From Chelativorans salis (GTDB lineage: Bacteria > Pseudomonadota > Alphaproteobacteria > Rhizobiales > Rhizobiaceae): a stretch of DNA of 64,000 nucleotides. A program made the position numbers and the translations under genes. The stretch lies in NCBI RefSeq assembly GCF_025336525.1, contig NZ_JAOCZP010000002.1:310001-374000 (forward strand). Reading direction: 5' to 3'. The notes beneath the pieces are model-generated. The model was not told the origin of the DNA. It was given only the letters and a program-made list of their open reading frames with translations, and searched no databases. Each line of letters opens with the position of its first letter. Position 1 is the stretch's first letter. Shown here one piece after another: positions 31,761-41,351 of the stretch.

Positions 31761-32501
31761 ATGACAGAAGATGAAGCCACCTATCCGCCACTCAACACGC
31801 TGAAGCCGGTCTGCGATAGTGTCTGGATCGTCGACGGCCCGACGATCCGCTTCGGCATGCCGTGGCCGAAGATGCCCTTTCCGACGCGCATGACGGTGAT
31901 CCGGCTCAAGGATGGCGGCCTCTTCATTCACTCGCCGACGCCGCTCACCGAGGGGCTCAGACAGGAGATCGCGACGATCGGCGAGGTGCGCTTCATCATC
32001 GGGCCGAACCGCATCCACTACTGGTGGATTCCGGAGTGGCGCGAGGCTTATGGCCAAGCGCAGGTCTGGCTCGCCCCGCGCATCCGCGAGCAGGCGGGCG
32101 GGCGCATCGACTTTGCGGCGCGGGAGCTTGAGCGCGAGAGCGGCTATCCGTGGGACAGGGAGATCGACACGCTGCCGGTTACCGGCAGCTTCATGACGGA
32201 GGTCGAGTTCTTCCACCATGCCAGCCGGACGCTGGTACTGACGGATTTCATCGAGAACTTCGAGCCGGACAAGCTCGGCCGGCCGATGCGCTTGCTCGCC
32301 CATCTGGGCGGTGTCCTGGATCCCGACGGCCAGATGCCGCGCGACATGCGGCTGACCTTCGCCAAGGAAAAGCCGGCGCTCAAGGCGGCGGTGGAGAGGA
32401 TGATCGCCTGGAACCCGAAACGCATCATCATCGCCCACGGCCGCTGGTACGAGAAGGATGGTGCGGCGGAACTGAAGCGGGCCTTTCACTGGGTGCTGTA
32501 G
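31761..32501 (+). CDS. DUF4336 domain protein
   Basis: 246 aa. LKPVCDSVWIVDGPTIRFGMPWPKMPFPTRMTVIRLKDGGLFIHSPTPL is the DUF4336 opening, and IGPNRIHYWWIPEW and KRIIIAHGRWYE are conserved inner blocks. DUF4336 resembles a metallo-beta-lactamase-like fold, but the classical HxHxD motif is absent, so enzyme activity is uncertain. The ATG at 31761 is chosen because upstream residues of the frame are antisense to carB. No signal peptide. Confidence 0.85.
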   Translation: MTEDEATYPPLNTLKPVCDSVWIVDGPTIRFGMPWPKMPFPTRMTVIRLKDGGLFIHSPTPLTEGLRQEIATIGEVRFIIGPNRIHYWWIPEWREAYGQAQVWLAPRIREQAGGRIDFAARELERESGYPWDREIDTLPVTGSFMTEVEFFHHASRTLVLTDFIENFEPDKLGRPMRLLAHLGGVLDPDGQMPRDMRLTFAKEKPALKAAVERMIAWNPKRIIIAHGRWYEKDGAAELKRAFHWVL

Positions 32502-32721
32502 GTGCGGCTGCGGGATGGTGCAAGACGCTCTAGCCCGCCGATCGCCTGTTCCGAGCGCAAGAAGATGAGAGGCCAGCGCTCGGCTGCGGCGATTCGCGCA
32601 TCTGCTGCGCCGCCAATACCGTTGACCAAGGCGGTGAAAGCTTCAACTTGCGCGAAGACATCAATCCAAGATTAAATAATTCCGCCGCACGGTGCTGTGC
32701 GATTCCCCGGGGGTACAGCTA

Positions 32722-34938
32722 ATGCGGCTTTCCGCGCTCTTTGGTCACTTCACTGCAAAAATTGTCATTCCAGTCTTTGCGATCGCTGCCGTGGTAGGCG
32801 TGGGGGTCGCGGGGCTTCTTATGTGGTCGAGCCAGCAGACAGACCATGTCGCGATCGAGCGGCAGGAAAGGCTGGTGCAGCTGGTCGTGTCGCAATTGCA
32901 GACGTCGATCGCACACAACCAGGAGAGCGTTACCGTCTGGGACGACGCGGTGAGGGCCGTCAGGGACGGCGCCGATCGGGAATGGCTGGACTATAATCTT
33001 GGCGAGTGGATGCACACCTATTTCGGCCATGACGGGGCCTTCATCCTCGATCCGGCCGGCAAGCTCGTTTATGCCTTTTCGACGGAGATCGAGAAGGGGG
33101 AGGAAGCCTTCGCAGAAGTCGCCGGCCCGGCGGCGCCTCTCCTGAAGGTGGTTCGCACGAAGATGCTGACCGGGGACATGGAGGGAGTGAGCGACCGCAT
33201 GCTCTCTCCGGGTGCCTCGGACCTCGTTGTGGTGCACGGCCATCCAGCCGTCGTCAGCGTCAAGCCGATCGTCTCCGATACGGGCGATATCGAGCAGACC
33301 CCGGGGGAGGAGTATCTGCATGTCGCCATCAGATATCTGGACGGCGATTTCGTGACGGAGCTGGAGGGGGACTATCTCTTCGAGGGGATGCGCTTTGCCT
33401 GGACGGACGAGAGGGCGGAGGGCGAGGAGGCGATGCCTTTACAGGCTGTCTCCGGGCAGGTGATCGGCTACTTCATCTGGCAACCCTACAAGCCGGGAGA
33501 GGCGGTGCTTTACCGAATGGCTCCGGTGCTCCTCGTGATCCTGGGGCTGGTGCTCGTGACCATCGCCACGCTCCTGCTTGTCATCAACCAACGGTCCAAG
33601 AAGCTGAAGGCGAGCGAGGCCAGGATGCAGTTTCTCGCCCTGCACGATCCGCTCACAGGCCTGCCGAACCGGGCCCTGTTCGACCAAAGGCTGGATGATG
33701 CGTTGCGGGCGGTCCGGGAAGCGGGCGCCAGAGTGGCGGTGCTCTATCTCGACCTCGACCGGTTCAAGCACGTCAACGATACGCTCGGCCATCCCGTGGG
33801 GGACATGGTGATCCGGGAATTTGCCGAGAGGCTGAAGGCGCTGACGGGCAGGGGCGACACGGTCGCACGCATCGGCGGTGACGAATTCATCGTGATCATG
33901 CCGAAGCTGAGGCAGGCCAGGGAGGTCGAGACCCTGTGCCAGCGGATCGTCGAGACATTGGAGCGGCCGTTCGAGGTCGACGGCCATCAGGTCTTTTCAG
34001 GCGTGAGCATCGGCGTGGCGTTCGCCCCGGCGCATGGCGCGGAGCGGACGGAGCTCACCCGGAAGGCGGATATCGCGCTTTACCACGCCAAGAGCGCCGG
34101 CCGCAGCCGCTATGCCATTTTCGGCAATGCCATGGATGCGGTGCTGCAGACGCGCCGGGACATCGAGCGCGACTTGCGGCTGGCCATGGGCCGGAAAGAC
34201 GAGATCAGCATCCACTATCAGCCCCGCTACGCCGCCGAAGATATGCGGATCACGGGCGTCGAGGCGCTGCTGCGCTGGAACCACCCGACGAAGGGGTGGA
34301 TCTCCCCCTCGGTCTTCGTTTCGGTGGCCGAGGAGACGGGGCTTGTCGAGGCGCTCGGCGAGTTGGTGATGCGGGAGGCCTGCAAGGCGGCCGTCCTGTG
34401 GTCGGAGGTGACGGTCTCGGTCAACACCTCGGTGATCGAACTGCGCAATCCCGGCTTCGCTGCCAAGGTGGGCGAGACGCTGCGCGCGTGCGGTCTTCAC
34501 CCGCGACGGCTGGAGATCGAGGTGACGGAAGGTGCCATCTCGGACAATGTCGGCCATTGCGAGCAGAACATCAGGGCGTTGCGGGAGATGGGCGTGCAGA
34601 TCGCGCTCGATGATTTCGGAACAGGGTTTTCCTCGCTCGGCAGGCTGAAGCAGCTCCAGGTGGACCGGATCAAGATCGATCGCAGCTTCGTCCACGGCTT
34701 CGGGCGGCTGAGCGGCGACGAGGCGATCGTGCAGGCGATGATCCATCTCGCCCGTGCCCGAGGGCTTCGCACGACAGCCGAAGGCGTCGAGACGCGGGAG
34801 CAGAGCGACTATCTCAAGCAGGTCGGCTGCGACGAACTGCAGGGCTTCCTGTTCTCGTCCCCGGTCACGCTCAGTCAGATCGACGCGCTTCTGGGCGTCA
34901 AGAGAAGGACGCTGACTGTGGTGTCGAGCGTTGCGTGA
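32722..34938 (+). CDS. CHASE4-GGDEF-EAL c-di-GMP signalling protein
   Basis: 738 aa inner-membrane protein. Helix 1 is near 14-34 and helix 2 near 268-289, enclosing a periplasmic CHASE4-like sensor (TVWDDAVRAVRDG, EWMHTYFGHDGAFILDP). The GGDEF domain is intact (RIGGDEF near 383-389), with the LGHPVGD block. The EAL domain is also intact: GVEALLRW (about 513-520), SVNTS, IEVTEG, DDFGTG, IKIDRS, EGVET and LQGF. Both cyclase and phosphodiesterase activities are therefore possible. The start at 32722 is preceded by GGGGG; a frame from 32692 adds ten residues. Confidence 0.93.
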   Translation: MRLSALFGHFTAKIVIPVFAIAAVVGVGVAGLLMWSSQQTDHVAIERQERLVQLVVSQLQTSIAHNQESVTVWDDAVRAVRDGADREWLDYNLGEWMHTYFGHDGAFILDPAGKLVYAFSTEIEKGEEAFAEVAGPAAPLLKVVRTKMLTGDMEGVSDRMLSPGASDLVVVHGHPAVVSVKPIVSDTGDIEQTPGEEYLHVAIRYLDGDFVTELEGDYLFEGMRFAWTDERAEGEEAMPLQAVSGQVIGYFIWQPYKPGEAVLYRMAPVLLVILGLVLVTIATLLLVINQRSKKLKASEARMQFLALHDPLTGLPNRALFDQRLDDALRAVREAGARVAVLYLDLDRFKHVNDTLGHPVGDMVIREFAERLKALTGRGDTVARIGGDEFIVIMPKLRQAREVETLCQRIVETLERPFEVDGHQVFSGVSIGVAFAPAHGAERTELTRKADIALYHAKSAGRSRYAIFGNAMDAVLQTRRDIERDLRLAMGRKDEISIHYQPRYAAEDMRITGVEALLRWNHPTKGWISPSVFVSVAEETGLVEALGELVMREACKAAVLWSEVTVSVNTSVIELRNPGFAAKVGETLRACGLHPRRLEIEVTEGAISDNVGHCEQNIRALREMGVQIALDDFGTGFSSLGRLKQLQVDRIKIDRSFVHGFGRLSGDEAIVQAMIHLARARGLRTTAEGVETREQSDYLKQVGCDELQGFLFSSPVTLSQIDALLGVKRRTLTVVSSVA

Positions 34939-34984
34939 GGCGGCAGGTAATGCGCGTGCGACGACCCTCTCTCTTGCAAATTCC

Positions 34985-35135
34985 ACGGACTTAGCTTCGG
35001 CTAAGCCCAAGAATTTGCTTTCTCCCCGCCAGGGGGAGATATCGCCAGCCTCGCCCTTGCGGCCAATCGCAAAGGTTGGCGATTTGCAGCGGCGCTGGTG
35101 CAGCGCCTATCTCTCCCCTTGCGAGTGAGGGGGCC
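34985..35135. repeat. REP-like inverted repeats
   Basis: Tandem and inverted short stems: TTAGCTTCGGCTAA, then CTCCCC...GGGGGAG (about 35021-35040), GGCGATTTGC, and CAGCGGCGCTGGTGCAGCGC, ending at CTCTCCCCTTG. A pattern common in intergenic spaces of Mesorhizobium-type genomes. No gene seen. Confidence 0.5.
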
Positions 35136-35158
35136 TCCAGCTCGAATGTCTACAGGCC

Positions 35159-35401
35159 TTAGCGCGACAGAATATCTTGTAGGGATAGTGACCGACGAAC
35201 AGTGCCCTCGGTGGCGAACTCGCCCTGGTCAGCTTCCTTCAGCGCCGTGGTCAACGTTTCGCGCTCGGCTTCGCTCACACGGTATGTGCCGGTTCGACGC
35301 GCCTCGATCACACGAGCATGGTCGGCCAAATCTTGCCGACCCTCCTCCGCCCAATGCTTCGCTTGTTCAAGGACTGCTTCCAACGTTGTGCACCATATCA
35401 C
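35159..35401 (-). CDS. Small antitoxin-like protein
   Basis: 80 aa, from a GTG at 35401 or possibly a TTG at 35383. The sequence VLEQAKHWAEEGRQDLADHARVIEARRTGTYRVSEAERETLTTALKEADQGEFATEG resembles addiction-module antitoxins that accompany RelE/ParE toxins. No toxin gene is found adjacent. The two possible starts and short size make it uncertain; it may be a remnant of a toxin-antitoxin pair between two large genes. Confidence 0.5.
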   Translation of the reverse strand: MIWCTTLEAVLEQAKHWAEEGRQDLADHARVIEARRTGTYRVSEAERETLTTALKEADQGEFATEGTVRRSLSLQDILSR

Positions 35402-35513
35402 GCGTATGAAACAGGAACCGATGCCGATTGTGAAAAGCGGGCAAAGCCTTCTTTTGTCGTCGTGGCGGGCTGGCTTCTCATGTATAGACGGTAGACAAAC
35501 CTAACGGTCGACC

Positions 35514-37427
35514 ATGCGCTTTTCCACCAGTTTCCTGGACGAAATCCGAGACCGCGTGCCCATTTCACAGGTGGTGGGGCAGCGCGTGACGTTCGACAAG
35601 CGCAAGACCAATGCGGCGCGCGGGGATTACTGGGCGTGCTGCCCCTTTCACGGGGAGAAATCGCCGAGCTTTCACTGCGAGGACCGGAAGGGGCGGTACC
35701 ACTGCTTCGGCTGCGGGGTATCGGGGGACCATTTCCGGTTTCTGACGGAGCTCGACGGGATGAGCTTTCCCGAAGCCGTGGAGCGGGTGGCGGAGATGGC
35801 GGGCGTGCCTATGCCGGCGCGCGACCCGGAAGCCGAGCGCAAGGAGAAGGAGCGGGCGAGCCTCACCGACGTGATGGAGATGGCGACCGGCTTCTTTCAG
35901 GACAACCTGCAGGGGCATGGAGGGGCGGAGGCGCGGGCATATCTGCGCGGGCGGGGGATCTCGTCGGCGACGCAGCAGGCCTTCCGGCTCGGCTTTGCGC
36001 CGGACAGCCGCAACGGGTTGAAGGAGTTCCTGGCCGGCAAAGGAGTGGGGAAAGGCCAGATCGAGGCATGTGGGCTGGTGCGGCACGGGCCGGATATCCC
36101 CGTCTCCTACGACTGGTTCCGCGGGCGCATCATGTTTCCCATCGAGGATGTGCGCGGGCGTGTGATCGCCTTCGGCGGGCGGGCGCTCTCCTCCGACGTG
36201 CCGGCCAAATACATGAACTCACCGGATACGGAGCTCTTTCACAAGGGGCGTGTGCTCTACAACCATGCGCGGGCGCGCAAGGCGGCGCGGGGCGGGCCCG
36301 TGGTGGCGGTGGAAGGCTATATGGACGTCATCGCGCTCGCCCAGGTGGGGGTGGAGAATGCGGTGGCGCCGCTCGGCACGGCGCTGACGGAACATCAACT
36401 GGAACTCTTGTGGCGCATGACGGGGGAGCCGGTCCTGTGCTTCGACGGCGACGAGGCGGGCCTGCGCGCGGCTTGGCGGGCCGCCGAGATGGCGCTGCCC
36501 ATGGTGCAGGCGGGCCGCACGCTGCGCTTCGCGCTTTTACCGCAGGGCAAGGACCCGGACGACCTTGTGCGAGAGGCGGGCCGCGAGGCTTTCGACGCGC
36601 TCGTGGCAGAGGCACGGCCTCTGGCGGACATCCTGTGGATGCGCGAGACATCGGGGCGGGTGTTCGACACGCCGGAGCGGCGGGCCGAGCTCGAGCAGAA
36701 CCTCAGGGCGCTGTCCGGCCGGATCCGCGACGAGAGCGTGCGGCGCCACTACGCGCAGGAGCTGCGCGAGAGGGTGCAGACCTTCTTCGGAGCCGCGCAG
36801 CAAAGGAGGCGCGGCGGTGAGCGCGGCTTCGGCGGCAAGCAGCAGGGCAGGCCGGGGGCGGCGGCGGGCAGGCTGGCCGTCTCGGAAAGCCTGGCGCGTT
36901 CGGGCCTGGTGCGCTCGGCGGGCGGGCATATGTCGCTGCGCGAAGCGGCCATCATGGTGGCGCTGGTCAACCATCCGGCCCTTATCGACGAGCATTTCGA
37001 CGCGGTGGAGATGATGGCGCTGGCAAGCGCCGAGCTCGTCCGCCTGCGCTCGGCCCTGCTCGACGCGCTCGCCCACGGGGTGGCGCACGAGCGGGAGGCG
37101 CTGAGGGAGGCGCTGGACGCCGCTGGCGCCGGTGGGGCCCTGGAGCAGGCGGAGATGCTGGTGCGGCGGGCCAACCAGTGGCCGGCACTGCCGGATGCGG
37201 CGCTGGAGGACGCGCGCGAGGCGTTTCTTCAAACCTTGCACTTGCACCGCAGCGCCGGCTTTCTACATAAGGAGCTCAAAGTGGCCGAGCAGGCGCTCGC
37301 CAACGAACCGACCGAAGAGAACTATCGGCATCTGGTGGAGATTCAGGCCGAGTTGCGCAATGTGCAAGCGACAGAAGCGCTGATCGAGGGGTTTGGACTC
37401 CTCTCCGGGCGCGCTGGACGGTCATGA
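35514..37427 (+). CDS. dnaG: DNA primase
   Basis: 637 aa. The CHC2 zinc ribbon is intact (Cys 43, His 46, Cys 64, Cys 67 in CPFHGEKSPSFHC...YHCFGCG), followed by the catalytic core with TOPRIM residues (VVAVEGYMDVIAL, LCFDGDEAG) and a variable DnaB-binding C-terminus. It synthesises RNA primers at the replication fork. rpoD follows in the same direction, the macromolecular-synthesis order seen in many bacteria. Confidence 0.96.
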   Translation: MRFSTSFLDEIRDRVPISQVVGQRVTFDKRKTNAARGDYWACCPFHGEKSPSFHCEDRKGRYHCFGCGVSGDHFRFLTELDGMSFPEAVERVAEMAGVPMPARDPEAERKEKERASLTDVMEMATGFFQDNLQGHGGAEARAYLRGRGISSATQQAFRLGFAPDSRNGLKEFLAGKGVGKGQIEACGLVRHGPDIPVSYDWFRGRIMFPIEDVRGRVIAFGGRALSSDVPAKYMNSPDTELFHKGRVLYNHARARKAARGGPVVAVEGYMDVIALAQVGVENAVAPLGTALTEHQLELLWRMTGEPVLCFDGDEAGLRAAWRAAEMALPMVQAGRTLRFALLPQGKDPDDLVREAGREAFDALVAEARPLADILWMRETSGRVFDTPERRAELEQNLRALSGRIRDESVRRHYAQELRERVQTFFGAAQQRRRGGERGFGGKQQGRPGAAAGRLAVSESLARSGLVRSAGGHMSLREAAIMVALVNHPALIDEHFDAVEMMALASAELVRLRSALLDALAHGVAHEREALREALDAAGAGGALEQAEMLVRRANQWPALPDAALEDAREAFLQTLHLHRSAGFLHKELKVAEQALANEPTEENYRHLVEIQAELRNVQATEALIEGFGLLSGRAGRS

Positions 37428-37463
37428 TGTGGCCCGTAGAGCGGATCGCCGGCAAAGGGCGGG

Positions 37464-37488
37464 TGATTCGCTTTTTTCATGCGAATCA
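37464..37488 (+). other. Hairpin after dnaG with T-run in loop
   Basis: TGATTCGC (37464-37471) pairs with GCGAATCA (37481-37488) around TTTTTTCAT. With the T-run in the loop rather than after the stem, it is not a canonical terminator. Both arms carry GANTC sites, the alphaproteobacterial CcrM methylation target. Confidence 0.45.
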
Positions 37489-37708
37489 TGGCACAGCAGC
37501 TTGACCTCGGCGCCGATTGAAGGAATCAGGATCGATTCGACAGGGCGTAAAACGAACGAAAACGGCGCCCGGCATGGAAGACCGTAAGGTCCGCTATAGA
37601 TGTTAAGGTTAGCCGCGCGTTAACGCTGCAGCGGCTAGAGCCAGGTGAATGCGCGAATCATGCGGCGCGGTGACGCATGAAGCGCGAACCGGTTGGAGAA
37701 AGCAAGGC

Positions 37709-39709
37709 ATGGCGACAACCAAGGAAAAAGAAGAAGTCGAAACGGAACGCGAGAGCGCCGACGGCCCTCTGCTCGACCTTTCGGACGACGCTGTCAAGAA
37801 GATGATCAAGGCCGCCAAGAAGCGCGGCTACGTGACCATGGACGAGCTGAACGCCGTTCTCCCCTCGGGCGAGGTTTCGTCCGAGCAGATCGAGGACACG
37901 ATGGCGATGCTCTCCGACATGGGCATCAACGTCGTCGAGGACGATGAGGCGGGCGAAGACGGCGATACTTCCGACAGCGAGGAAAGCACCGAACTGACGG
38001 AGCAGACCGGCACCGCGGTCGCGCCCACCGCCACGAAGAAAGAGCCGACGGACCGCACCGACGACCCCGTGCGCATGTATCTGCGCGAGATGGGCTCGGT
38101 GGAGCTTCTGTCGCGCGAGGGCGAGATTGCCATCGCCAAGCGCATCGAGGCCGGCCGGGAGACCATGATCGCCGGGCTGTGCGAGAGCCCGCTGACCTTC
38201 CAGGCGCTCATCATCTGGCGTGACGAGCTCAACGACGGCAAGATCCTTCTGCGCGAGATCATCGATCTGGAAGCGACCTATGCAGGCCCTGAGGCCAAGC
38301 AGGCGCCGGTGGTGACGCGGCCGGACGAGGACGCCAAGCCGGCCGAAGAGAAGCCGAAGCGGGCGCGCGAGGACGACATCACCGATGTCGGCGGCGAAAG
38401 CAGCGCCGAGGAAGAGGACGACGAGGAAGACGAGGCCAACCTGTCGCTGGCCGCCATGGAAGCGGAGCTGAAGCCCGCCGTCATGGAGACGCTCGACTTC
38501 ATCGCCGACACCTACGCCAAGCTGCGCAAGCTGCAGGACCAGAAGGTGGAAAGCCGGCTCTCCGACGGCGATAACCTTTCGGCCGGTCAGGAGCGCCGCT
38601 ACAAGCAGCTCAAGGGTGAGCTGATCACGTCCGTGAAGTCGCTGTCGCTGAACAACCAGCGCATCGAGACGCTGGTCGAGCAGCTTTACGACATTAACAA
38701 GCGCCTGGTGCAGAACGAGGGGCGGCTTCTCCGCCTCGCCGAAAGCTACGGTGTGAGGCGCGAGGACTTTCTTCAGGCCTATCAAGGTTCCGAACTGGAC
38801 CCGAACTGGACCGGCAACGTGGCCGAGCTGACCAGCCGCGGCTGGAAGGAGTTCACGAAGAACGAGGCCGACACGATCGAGGCGCTGCGGACGGAAATCC
38901 AGAACCTCGCCCAGGAGACGGCGATCTCCATCGGCGAATTCCGCCGCATCGTCAACCAGGTGCAGAAGGGCGAGCGCGAGGCGGCCATCGCCAAGAAGGA
39001 GATGGTGGAGGCCAACCTGCGCCTCGTCATCTCGATTGCCAAGAAGTACACGAACCGCGGCCTGCAGTTCCTGGATCTGATCCAGGAGGGCAATATCGGC
39101 CTGATGAAGGCGGTCGACAAGTTCGAGTACCGCCGCGGCTACAAGTTCTCCACCTATGCGACGTGGTGGATCAGGCAGGCGATCACCCGTTCGATCGCCG
39201 ACCAGGCGCGCACGATCCGCATTCCGGTGCACATGATCGAGACGATCAACAAGATCGTCCGCACCTCGCGCCAGATGCTGCACGAGATCGGCCGCGAGCC
39301 GACGCCGGAGGAACTGGCCGAGAAGCTCGCCATGCCGCTCGAAAAGGTGCGCAAGGTCCTGAAGATCGCCAAGGAGCCGATCAGCCTCGAAACGCCGGTG
39401 GGCGACGAGGAGGATTCACATCTCGGCGACTTCATCGAGGACAAGATGGCGGTGCTGCCGATCGATGCGGCGATCCAGGCGAACCTGCGCGAGACGACGA
39501 CGCGGGTGCTCGCTTCGCTGACGCCGCGCGAGGAGCGCGTGCTTCGCATGCGCTTCGGCATCGGCATGAACACCGACCATACGCTCGAGGAAGTCGGCCA
39601 GCAGTTCTCGGTGACGCGCGAGCGTATCCGCCAGATCGAGGCGAAGGCGCTGAGGAAGCTGAAGCATCCGAGCCGCTCGAGGAAGCTCAGGAGCTTCCTC
39701 GACAGCTAG
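37709..39709 (+). CDS. rpoD: RNA polymerase primary sigma factor RpoD
   Basis: 666 aa. The acidic region 1.1 is followed by region 1.2 ([31 protein letters not shown]), a non-conserved region with an EEEDDEEDE stretch, region 2 ([59 protein letters not shown]), region 3 and region 4 ([16 protein letters not shown]...[28 protein letters not shown]). It directs most transcription. GGAGA and AAGG precede the ATG at 37709. An intrinsic terminator follows. Confidence 0.98.
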   Translation: MATTKEKEEVETERESADGPLLDLSDDAVKKMIKAAKKRGYVTMDELNAVLPSGEVSSEQIEDTMAMLSDMGINVVEDDEAGEDGDTSDSEESTELTEQTGTAVAPTATKKEPTDRTDDPVRMYLREMGSVELLSREGEIAIAKRIEAGRETMIAGLCESPLTFQALIIWRDELNDGKILLREIIDLEATYAGPEAKQAPVVTRPDEDAKPAEEKPKRAREDDITDVGGESSAEEEDDEEDEANLSLAAMEAELKPAVMETLDFIADTYAKLRKLQDQKVESRLSDGDNLSAGQERRYKQLKGELITSVKSLSLNNQRIETLVEQLYDINKRLVQNEGRLLRLAESYGVRREDFLQAYQGSELDPNWTGNVAELTSRGWKEFTKNEADTIEALRTEIQNLAQETAISIGEFRRIVNQVQKGEREAAIAKKEMVEANLRLVISIAKKYTNRGLQFLDLIQEGNIGLMKAVDKFEYRRGYKFSTYATWWIRQAITRSIADQARTIRIPVHMIETINKIVRTSRQMLHEIGREPTPEELAEKLAMPLEKVRKVLKIAKEPISLETPVGDEEDSHLGDFIEDKMAVLPIDAAIQANLRETTTRVLASLTPREERVLRMRFGIGMNTDHTLEEVGQQFSVTRERIRQIEAKALRKLKHPSRSRKLRSFLDS

Positions 39710-39733
39710 AAAGCCATAGCCGACCACTCTTTA

Positions 39734-39760
39734 AGCCGGGCCTCGCGCCCGGCTTTTTCT
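39734..39760 (+). terminator. Intrinsic terminator of rpoD
   Basis: AGCCGGGC (39734-39741) pairs with GCCCGGCT (39747-39754), loop CTCGC, followed by TTTTCTTTT. Confidence 0.92.
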
Positions 39761-39924
39761 TTTCGCGGGTGCGAAGATTTGTCGCCCTGCAGTGTGCGGC
39801 GGCTGCGCCTGTTCGCCGCGATTTCGTCATCATCAAGAAGGATCAAAAGGGGCGTATTTGCGCGTCGCCTTAGTTTGGCGAGACATAGTTTATTGATTTT
39901 ATTAATGAAAAAGAGGAAAGTCTT

Positions 39925-40677
39925 ATGGAACGGCGTAATTTCATCAAGGGGTTTATCGCGCTTGGTGCCTGCCCGATCTGCGCTGAAGCCGCTGGTGCGG
40001 CAGGCGCTCACTGGAGCTATTCCGGACGGGAAGGGCCGCAGCATTGGGCCGAGTTGGACAGGAATAATTTCGTCTGCTCGGACGGCTCGCAGCAGTCGCC
40101 GGTGGATGTTTCAGGCGCTATCGAGGCGGATCTGCCGCCCATCTCCATCGGCTGGCACAGGGGCGGCGGCGTGATGGTCAACAACAGCCATACCATCCAG
40201 GTCGACATGCCCGCCGGCAGCACGCTCGGGCGTGGGGACAAGAGATACGACCTGCTGCAGTTCCATTTCCACGCGCCGAGCGAACATCATGTGGAAGGCA
40301 GGACCTACCCCATGGAAGCGCATTTCGTGCACAAGGACCGCGACACGGGCGCCCTCGGCGTGCTTGCCGTGTTCCTGACGCCGGGTGCCGCCAACGCGAC
40401 CTTCGCAGGTCTTGCCGCGGCTTTTCCGCCGCGGGAAGGCGCCGAGGTGTCCGTCGATGCCGTCGACCCCAACGGCCTTCTGCCGAACTCCCTGCGCTAC
40501 TTTACCTATGAAGGCTCGCTGACGACGCCGCCATGCAGCGAGAACGTCGACTGGATGGTGGCCAGGGAGCCGGTGGAAGTGGCCGCCGCCGACATCGAGC
40601 GGTTCACTGCGCTCTATCCGGCCAATGCCCGGCCGATCGTCTCCCCGAACCGCCGTTTCATTCTGAGCTCGCACTGA
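39925..40677 (+). CDS. Tat-exported alpha-carbonic anhydrase
   Basis: 250 aa. The N-terminus MERRNFIKGFIALGACPICAEAAGAAGA has a twin-Arg motif (RRNFIK) and a short hydrophobic stretch, indicating Tat export to the periplasm. The mature part is alpha-class: HWSYSG, zinc ligands His 114, His 116 and His 133 (QFHFHAPSEH, EAHFVH), GVLAVF and the SLTTPPCSENVDW loop with its conserved Thr. It interconverts CO2 and bicarbonate. Cys 51 and the Cys of TPPC probably form the usual disulfide. Confidence 0.93.
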   Translation: MERRNFIKGFIALGACPICAEAAGAAGAHWSYSGREGPQHWAELDRNNFVCSDGSQQSPVDVSGAIEADLPPISIGWHRGGGVMVNNSHTIQVDMPAGSTLGRGDKRYDLLQFHFHAPSEHHVEGRTYPMEAHFVHKDRDTGALGVLAVFLTPGAANATFAGLAAAFPPREGAEVSVDAVDPNGLLPNSLRYFTYEGSLTTPPCSENVDWMVAREPVEVAAADIERFTALYPANARPIVSPNRRFILSSH

Positions 40678-40761
40678 CGCCGTGTCCTGGGCGCGGTCGG
40701 CCAGTCCGCTGGGCCGGCCCTTCTTCTTCCAGGGGCGAGGGCTCTCGCCTATGGATGGAGT

Positions 40762-40817
40762 CTTGTTCGGCTGCGCCGGACCCCCACCCTCAATCCCTCC
40801 CCTTAAAGGGGGAGGGA
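40762..40817. repeat. REP-like repeat copy
   Basis: TTGTTCGGCTGCGCCGG, then CCCCCACCCTCAA, CCCTCCCC and GGGGGAGGGA. The same ordered blocks recur at 47264-47320, and the short stem recurs at about 25313. An interspersed element rather than a gene. Confidence 0.6.
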
Positions 40818-40934
40818 CCGCACATCTTGCAGCACGGGCGCGGCGGGCGCATAGTTGGCGGTGGCGATGGGGCGCGAAAGGTCCGGCGCCGGCGGGCTTT
40901 CCCGAGCGTGGCACGGCGCCGGGGGAGGTGTGTC

Positions 40935-41228
40935 GTGACTACCTACATCATGCTTGTGAACTGGACTGAGCAGGGCGTGAAGAACGTGCGCGAATCGCCC
41001 GGCCGGCTCGACGCCGCCAAGGAGGCGCTCTCGGAGATGGGCGGCGCTTTCAAGGCGTTCTATCTCACCATGGGCGAGTACGACATGGTGGCGATCGCCG
41101 AGGCGCCTGACGACGCGGTGGCGGCGCGCTTCGCGCTGGAGCTCGGCATGGCAGGTAATGTGCGCACCCGCACGCTGAAGGCTTTTCCAGAGGAGGCCTA
41201 TCGGGAGATCGTCAAGTCGCTCGACTAG
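40935..41228 (+). CDS. GYD-domain protein
   Basis: 97 aa from the GTG at 40935, with GGGGGAGG nine bases upstream. TYIMLVNWTEQGVKNVRESPGRLDAAKEALSEMGGAFKAFYLTMGEYDMVAIAEAPDD is the GYD-domain pattern (GEYD for the name motif). A small dimeric alpha/beta-barrel-like cytosolic protein of unknown role. A much longer frame from 40533 runs across the REP repeat and is not credible. Confidence 0.85.
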   Translation: MTTYIMLVNWTEQGVKNVRESPGRLDAAKEALSEMGGAFKAFYLTMGEYDMVAIAEAPDDAVAARFALELGMAGNVRTRTLKAFPEEAYREIVKSLD

Positions 41229-41317
41229 AACGCCGTGCGTCCGCAAAAAGGACGCTCCAAGTCTTGGATGTACGCATCGTGCCTTCCGAAAATCGATGTC
41301 GATTTTCGGGCTGGTGC
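41227..41317. repeat. Dispersed palindromic repeat, copy A
   Basis: Starts AGAACGCCGTGCGTCC, contains TACGCATCGTGCCTTCC and ends in the stem CCGAAAATCGAT/GTCGATTTTCGG. A second copy in the same orientation lies at 47461-47571. It begins at the stop codon of the GYD gene. Confidence 0.75.
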
Positions 41318-41351
41318 TTCAAGCGGCGTTCTTGACAGGTAAGGCGTGCGG

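Noticed and set aside
32502-32700. Minus-strand stretch with coding-like residues (FAQVEAFTALVNGIGGAAD)
   Set aside because: About 50 codons between stops, no start codon and no recognised family; may be a gene remnant but not supportable.
37658-39283. 541-residue minus-strand frame opposite rpoD
   Set aside because: Entirely antisense to RpoD, no family motifs, His/Leu/Gly-rich composition.
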